The notes under the pieces were generated by a model. That model searched no databases, had not been told where the DNA came from, and saw only the letters and a list, made by a program, of their open reading frames with translations. 6,294 bases of DNA from Bacillota bacterium (lineage in GTDB: Bacteria; Bacillota; UBA5301; JASBVW01): contig JASBVW010000091.1 in assembly GCA_029961005.1 (NCBI GenBank), forward strand, positions 1 to 6,294. Direction: 5' to 3'. Within the stretch, counting starts at the first letter, position 1. Every line of letters begins with the position of its first letter. Positions 3,627 to 6,294 of this stretch are shown here, in pieces. The position numbers and the translations under genes are program-made.

Positions 3627-6294
3627 ATGAAGAGGCGACCTTTTGTCCATTTGCACGTGCACACGCAGTATTCGCTCCTGGACGGTTTTTGCCGCCTGCC
3701 GGAGCTTGTGGAGGCGGTGGCCCAGGACGGCATGCCAGCGGTGGCTATGACCGACCACGGCGTGCTCTACGGCGCGGTGGAGTTTACCCGGCTGGCGGAC
3801 GAGGCGGGGGTCAAGCCCATCATAGGGTGCGAGGTTTACGTGGCCCCCAGGTCCCGTCTGGAGAGGATGGGCCGGCCGGACGAAGTGGCCGGCCATCTGG
3901 TCCTCTTAGCCCAAAACGAAGAAGGCTACAAAAACCTCCTGCGGCTGGTGACGGCTGCCTTTTTGGAAGGTTTTTATTACAAGCCGCGCATAGACAAGGA
4001 GTTGCTGGCGGAGCACAGCCGCGGCCTCATCGGTCTGACGGCCTGCCTGGCCGGGGAAATACCGGCTCTCCTGCTCAAAGGGCGCTGGGACGAGGCTCTG
4101 CACCTGGCCGGATTTTACCGGGAGGTCCTGGGGAAGGAGAACTTCTACCTGGAGCTCCAGCGCAACGGCGCCCCGGGGCAGGAGGAGGTGAACCGGGGAC
4201 TTTGGGAGCTGGCGCGGCGCCTGGATTCCCCGCTGGTGGCCACCAACGACGTACACTACCTCCGGCGCCAGGATGCGGCGGCCCACGATTGCCTGCTCTG
4301 CATTCAGACGGGCAAGTCGATCGACGACCCGGGAAGGTTGAGCTTTCCCTCCGACCTTTACTACCTCACCTCCTCCGAAGAGATGGCCCGCCTCTTTGCC
4401 GACCTGCCGGAGGCGTACGACAACGCCCTGGAGATTGCGGAGCGGTGCTCCTTCCACCTAAAGCTGGGCGGCCTCCAGTTGCCGGCCTACCGGGTTCCGC
4501 CCGGACAGACGCCGGCGGAGTACCTGAAGTGCCTGTGCGAGGAAGGGCTGGCCCGGCGCTACCCGGCCGGGGCCTCGGAAGAGGTGCGGCGGCGCCTGGA
4601 GTACGAGCTGGAAGTCATTGCCAAGATGGGCTACGAAGGGTACTTCCTGATCGTCGCGGACTTCGTCCGCTTTGCCAAAGAGAGGGGAATCCCGGTGGGG
4701 CCGGGGCGCGGCTCGGCGGCCGGGAGCCTGGTGTCTTATCTTCTGGGCATCACCGAGGTGGACCCCCTGCGCTACGGCCTGCTCTTTGAGCGCTTTCTCA
4801 ACCCGGAGCGGGTGACCATGCCGGACGTAGACATCGACTTTTGTTACGAGCGGCGGGGCGAGGTGATCGACTACGTCACCCGCACCTACGGGGAGGACCG
4901 CGTGGCGCAGATCGTGACCTTCGGTACGCTCCAGGCCAGGGCGGCTATCCGAGACGTAGGGCGGGTCTTGCGCCGTCCCCTGGCCGAGGTGGACCGGTTG
5001 GCCAAGATGGTGCCCCCTGACCCCGGGATGACCATTGACCGGGCCCTGGTGCTGAACCCGGAGCTGAAGAAGCTGTACGACGCGGACCCCTCCGTCCGCC
5101 AGCTCATGGATCTGGCCCGCAGCATAGAGGGTATGCCGCGCCATGCCTCTACGCACGCCGCCGGCGTGGTCATCGGCGCTACCCCCCTGGTGGAGAGCGT
5201 GCCCCTCCAAAAGCTGGGGGACGGCGGCGTCACCACTCAGTTTGACATGGACTCCCTCACTGAGGTAGGGGTCCTCAAGATGGACTTCCTGGGCCTGCGC
5301 ACTTTGACCGTGCTGGACCGGGCCTGCGCTGCCATTGCCCAAAAGTTGGGGCGGCGGCCGAACCCTGCCGACTTTCCCCTGGACGATCCGGAGGTTTACC
5401 GGCTCCTGACCGAAGGGTACACAGTGGGGGTCTTTCAACTGGAGAGCCGGATGTTCCAAGGGATATTGGCCGAGGTCCAGCCCAGCTCCTTCGAGGAGCT
5501 GGTGGCCATCCTGGCCCTGGGGCGCCCCGGTCCCCTGGCTCTCATACCCGAATATGCCCGGCGCAAGAGGGGGGAAGTTCCCATCACCTACCTCCACCCG
5601 GTTTTGGAACCCATCTTGCGGGAGACGTACGGCATCATGATCTACCAGGAGCAGGTGATGCAGATCGCCCGGGAGATGGCCGGCTACACCCTGGGCCAGG
5701 CCGATCTTTTGCGCCGCGCCATGGGCAAGAAAAAGCCGGAGATCATGGAGGCGGAAGAGCAGTCCTTTGTGCAAGGGGCAGTGGCGCGGGGCATCTCTGC
5801 AGAGACGGCCCGGGCCGTCTTTCGCCAGATGGCGGAGTTTGCCAATTACGGCTTCAATAAAAGTCATGCCACGGCCTACGCCCTCATCTCTTACCAGACC
5901 GCCTATCTCAAGTGCCACTACCCGCAGGAGTTTATGGCGGCCTTTCTGAGCAGCGTGGCGGGGGATGCGGACAAGACCGCCCAGTACGTGGCCGAGGCCC
6001 GGCGCTTGGGCGTGCCGGTGCTGCCGCCTCACGTCAACCACAGCCAGGTCGACTTCGCTCCGGAAGGGGAGGGGATCAGGTTTGGGCTGGTGGCGGTGCG
6101 CAACGTAGGGGTGGGGGCGGCCCAGGCGATCGTGGAGGAGCGCCGCCTGCGCGGCCCCTTCACCTCGCCGGCGGACTTCTGCGCCCGCCTGGGGGGGCGC
6201 GAGATCAACCGCAAGGTGGTGGAGAGCCTGATCAAAGCAGGGGCGCGCCTAGACGCCGGTCCGCATCATCGCCCGGACCGTCCGCAAAAACTCT
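3627..6294 (+). CDS. dnaE: DNA polymerase III alpha subunit (DnaE), 3' end cut by window
   Basis: DnaE is the replicative polymerase catalytic subunit. The frame stays open for 889 codons to the window edge; full proteins are usually 1,100-1,200 residues. The N-terminal PHP domain (about 1-215) opens with FVHLHVHTQYSLLDG and keeps all nine metal-site residues (H10, H12, D19, H44, E69, H90, C140, D208, H210). The polymerase core follows: GPGRGSAAGS (358-367), the catalytic aspartates D400 and D402 in PDVDIDF, and D553 in KMDFLGL. Next come the LALGRPGPL and YQEQVMQIA elements, GKKKPEIM, and NYGFNKSHATAYALISYQTA. The helix-hairpin-helix region (IRFGLVAVRNVG, then NRKVVESLIKAGA) is reached before the cut. 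The beta-clamp motif and OB fold would lie beyond it. ATG 3627 is chosen. GTG 3621 in the same frame has better spacing from GGGG at 3611-3614 and is also possible. The ribosome binding site is weak, so coupling to murA (20 bases upstream) is likely. Confidence 0.97.
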   Translation, partial: MKRRPFVHLHVHTQYSLLDGFCRLPELVEAVAQDGMPAVAMTDHGVLYGAVEFTRLADEAGVKPIIGCEVYVAPRSRLERMGRPDEVAGHLVLLAQNEEGYKNLLRLVTAAFLEGFYYKPRIDKELLAEHSRGLIGLTACLAGEIPALLLKGRWDEALHLAGFYREVLGKENFYLELQRNGAPGQEEVNRGLWELARRLDSPLVATNDVHYLRRQDAAAHDCLLCIQTGKSIDDPGRLSFPSDLYYLTSSEEMARLFADLPEAYDNALEIAERCSFHLKLGGLQLPAYRVPPGQTPAEYLKCLCEEGLARRYPAGASEEVRRRLEYELEVIAKMGYEGYFLIVADFVRFAKERGIPVGPGRGSAAGSLVSYLLGITEVDPLRYGLLFERFLNPERVTMPDVDIDFCYERRGEVIDYVTRTYGEDRVAQIVTFGTLQARAAIRDVGRVLRRPLAEVDRLAKMVPPDPGMTIDRALVLNPELKKLYDADPSVRQLMDLARSIEGMPRHASTHAAGVVIGATPLVESVPLQKLGDGGVTTQFDMDSLTEVGVLKMDFLGLRTLTVLDRACAAIAQKLGRRPNPADFPLDDPEVYRLLTEGYTVGVFQLESRMFQGILAEVQPSSFEELVAILALGRPGPLALIPEYARRKRGEVPITYLHPVLEPILRETYGIMIYQEQVMQIAREMAGYTLGQADLLRRAMGKKKPEIMEAEEQSFVQGAVARGISAETARAVFRQMAEFANYGFNKSHATAYALISYQTAYLKCHYPQEFMAAFLSSVAGDADKTAQYVAEARRLGVPVLPPHVNHSQVDFAPEGEGIRFGLVAVRNVGVGAAQAIVEERRLRGPFTSPADFCARLGGREINRKVVESLIKAGARLDAGPHHRPDRPQKL

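Noticed and set aside
3689..4789. Out-of-frame + strand open frame (366 codons) inside dnaE
   Set aside because: It is Gly/Pro/Arg-rich and has no domain. The dnaE frame in the same stretch carries the PHP and polymerase motifs.
4458..6041. Long reverse-strand open frame (527 codons) opposite dnaE
   Set aside because: It is antisense to an unmistakable DnaE frame. Its translation is rich in His, Gly, Leu and Gln with no recognisable domain, as expected for the complement of GC-rich codons.

Overview
This window is a GC-rich bacterial chromosome segment in which every confident gene lies on the + strand. An IreB/ReoM-family protein, which is typical of Bacillota, together with high GC, strong AGGAGG-type ribosome binding sites and a Thermus-family PyrE, suggests a high-GC, possibly thermophilic or anaerobic Bacillota (Moorella/Desulfotomaculum-like clostridia). 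That placement is inferred from protein character, not from a database match.

Left part (1 to about 1966), nucleotide synthesis plus an orphan: the 3' end of a probable dihydroorotate dehydrogenase gene (pyrD) overlaps pyrE (orotate phosphoribosyltransferase). Next come purE (N5-CAIR mutase, purine synthesis) and, after a 166-base gap, a small protein that is almost entirely one starch/glycogen-type carbohydrate-binding module with no enzyme domain and no secretion signal. A hairpin followed by a T-rich tract closes this block at about 1940-1966.

Right part (about 1988 to the end), cell wall and replication: a perfect TTGACA -35 box starts a second unit. It contains ireB/reoM (a small phospho-regulated protein), murA (the first committed enzyme of peptidoglycan synthesis) and dnaE (DNA polymerase III alpha subunit, cut by the window end after 889 codons). 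The gaps are 16 bases (ireB to murA) and 20 bases (murA to dnaE), so the three are probably co-transcribed.

The most interesting point is that ireB/reoM sits directly upstream of murA. In Listeria the ReoM protein controls ClpCP-dependent degradation of MurA and is itself controlled by phosphorylation on Thr-7. The usual Bacillota setting for this gene is alaS-ireB-ruvX. Here the proposed regulator and its target appear to share an operon, and the phosphorylatable threonine is at residue 7. I found no CRISPR array, tRNA, rRNA, insertion sequence or phage gene.
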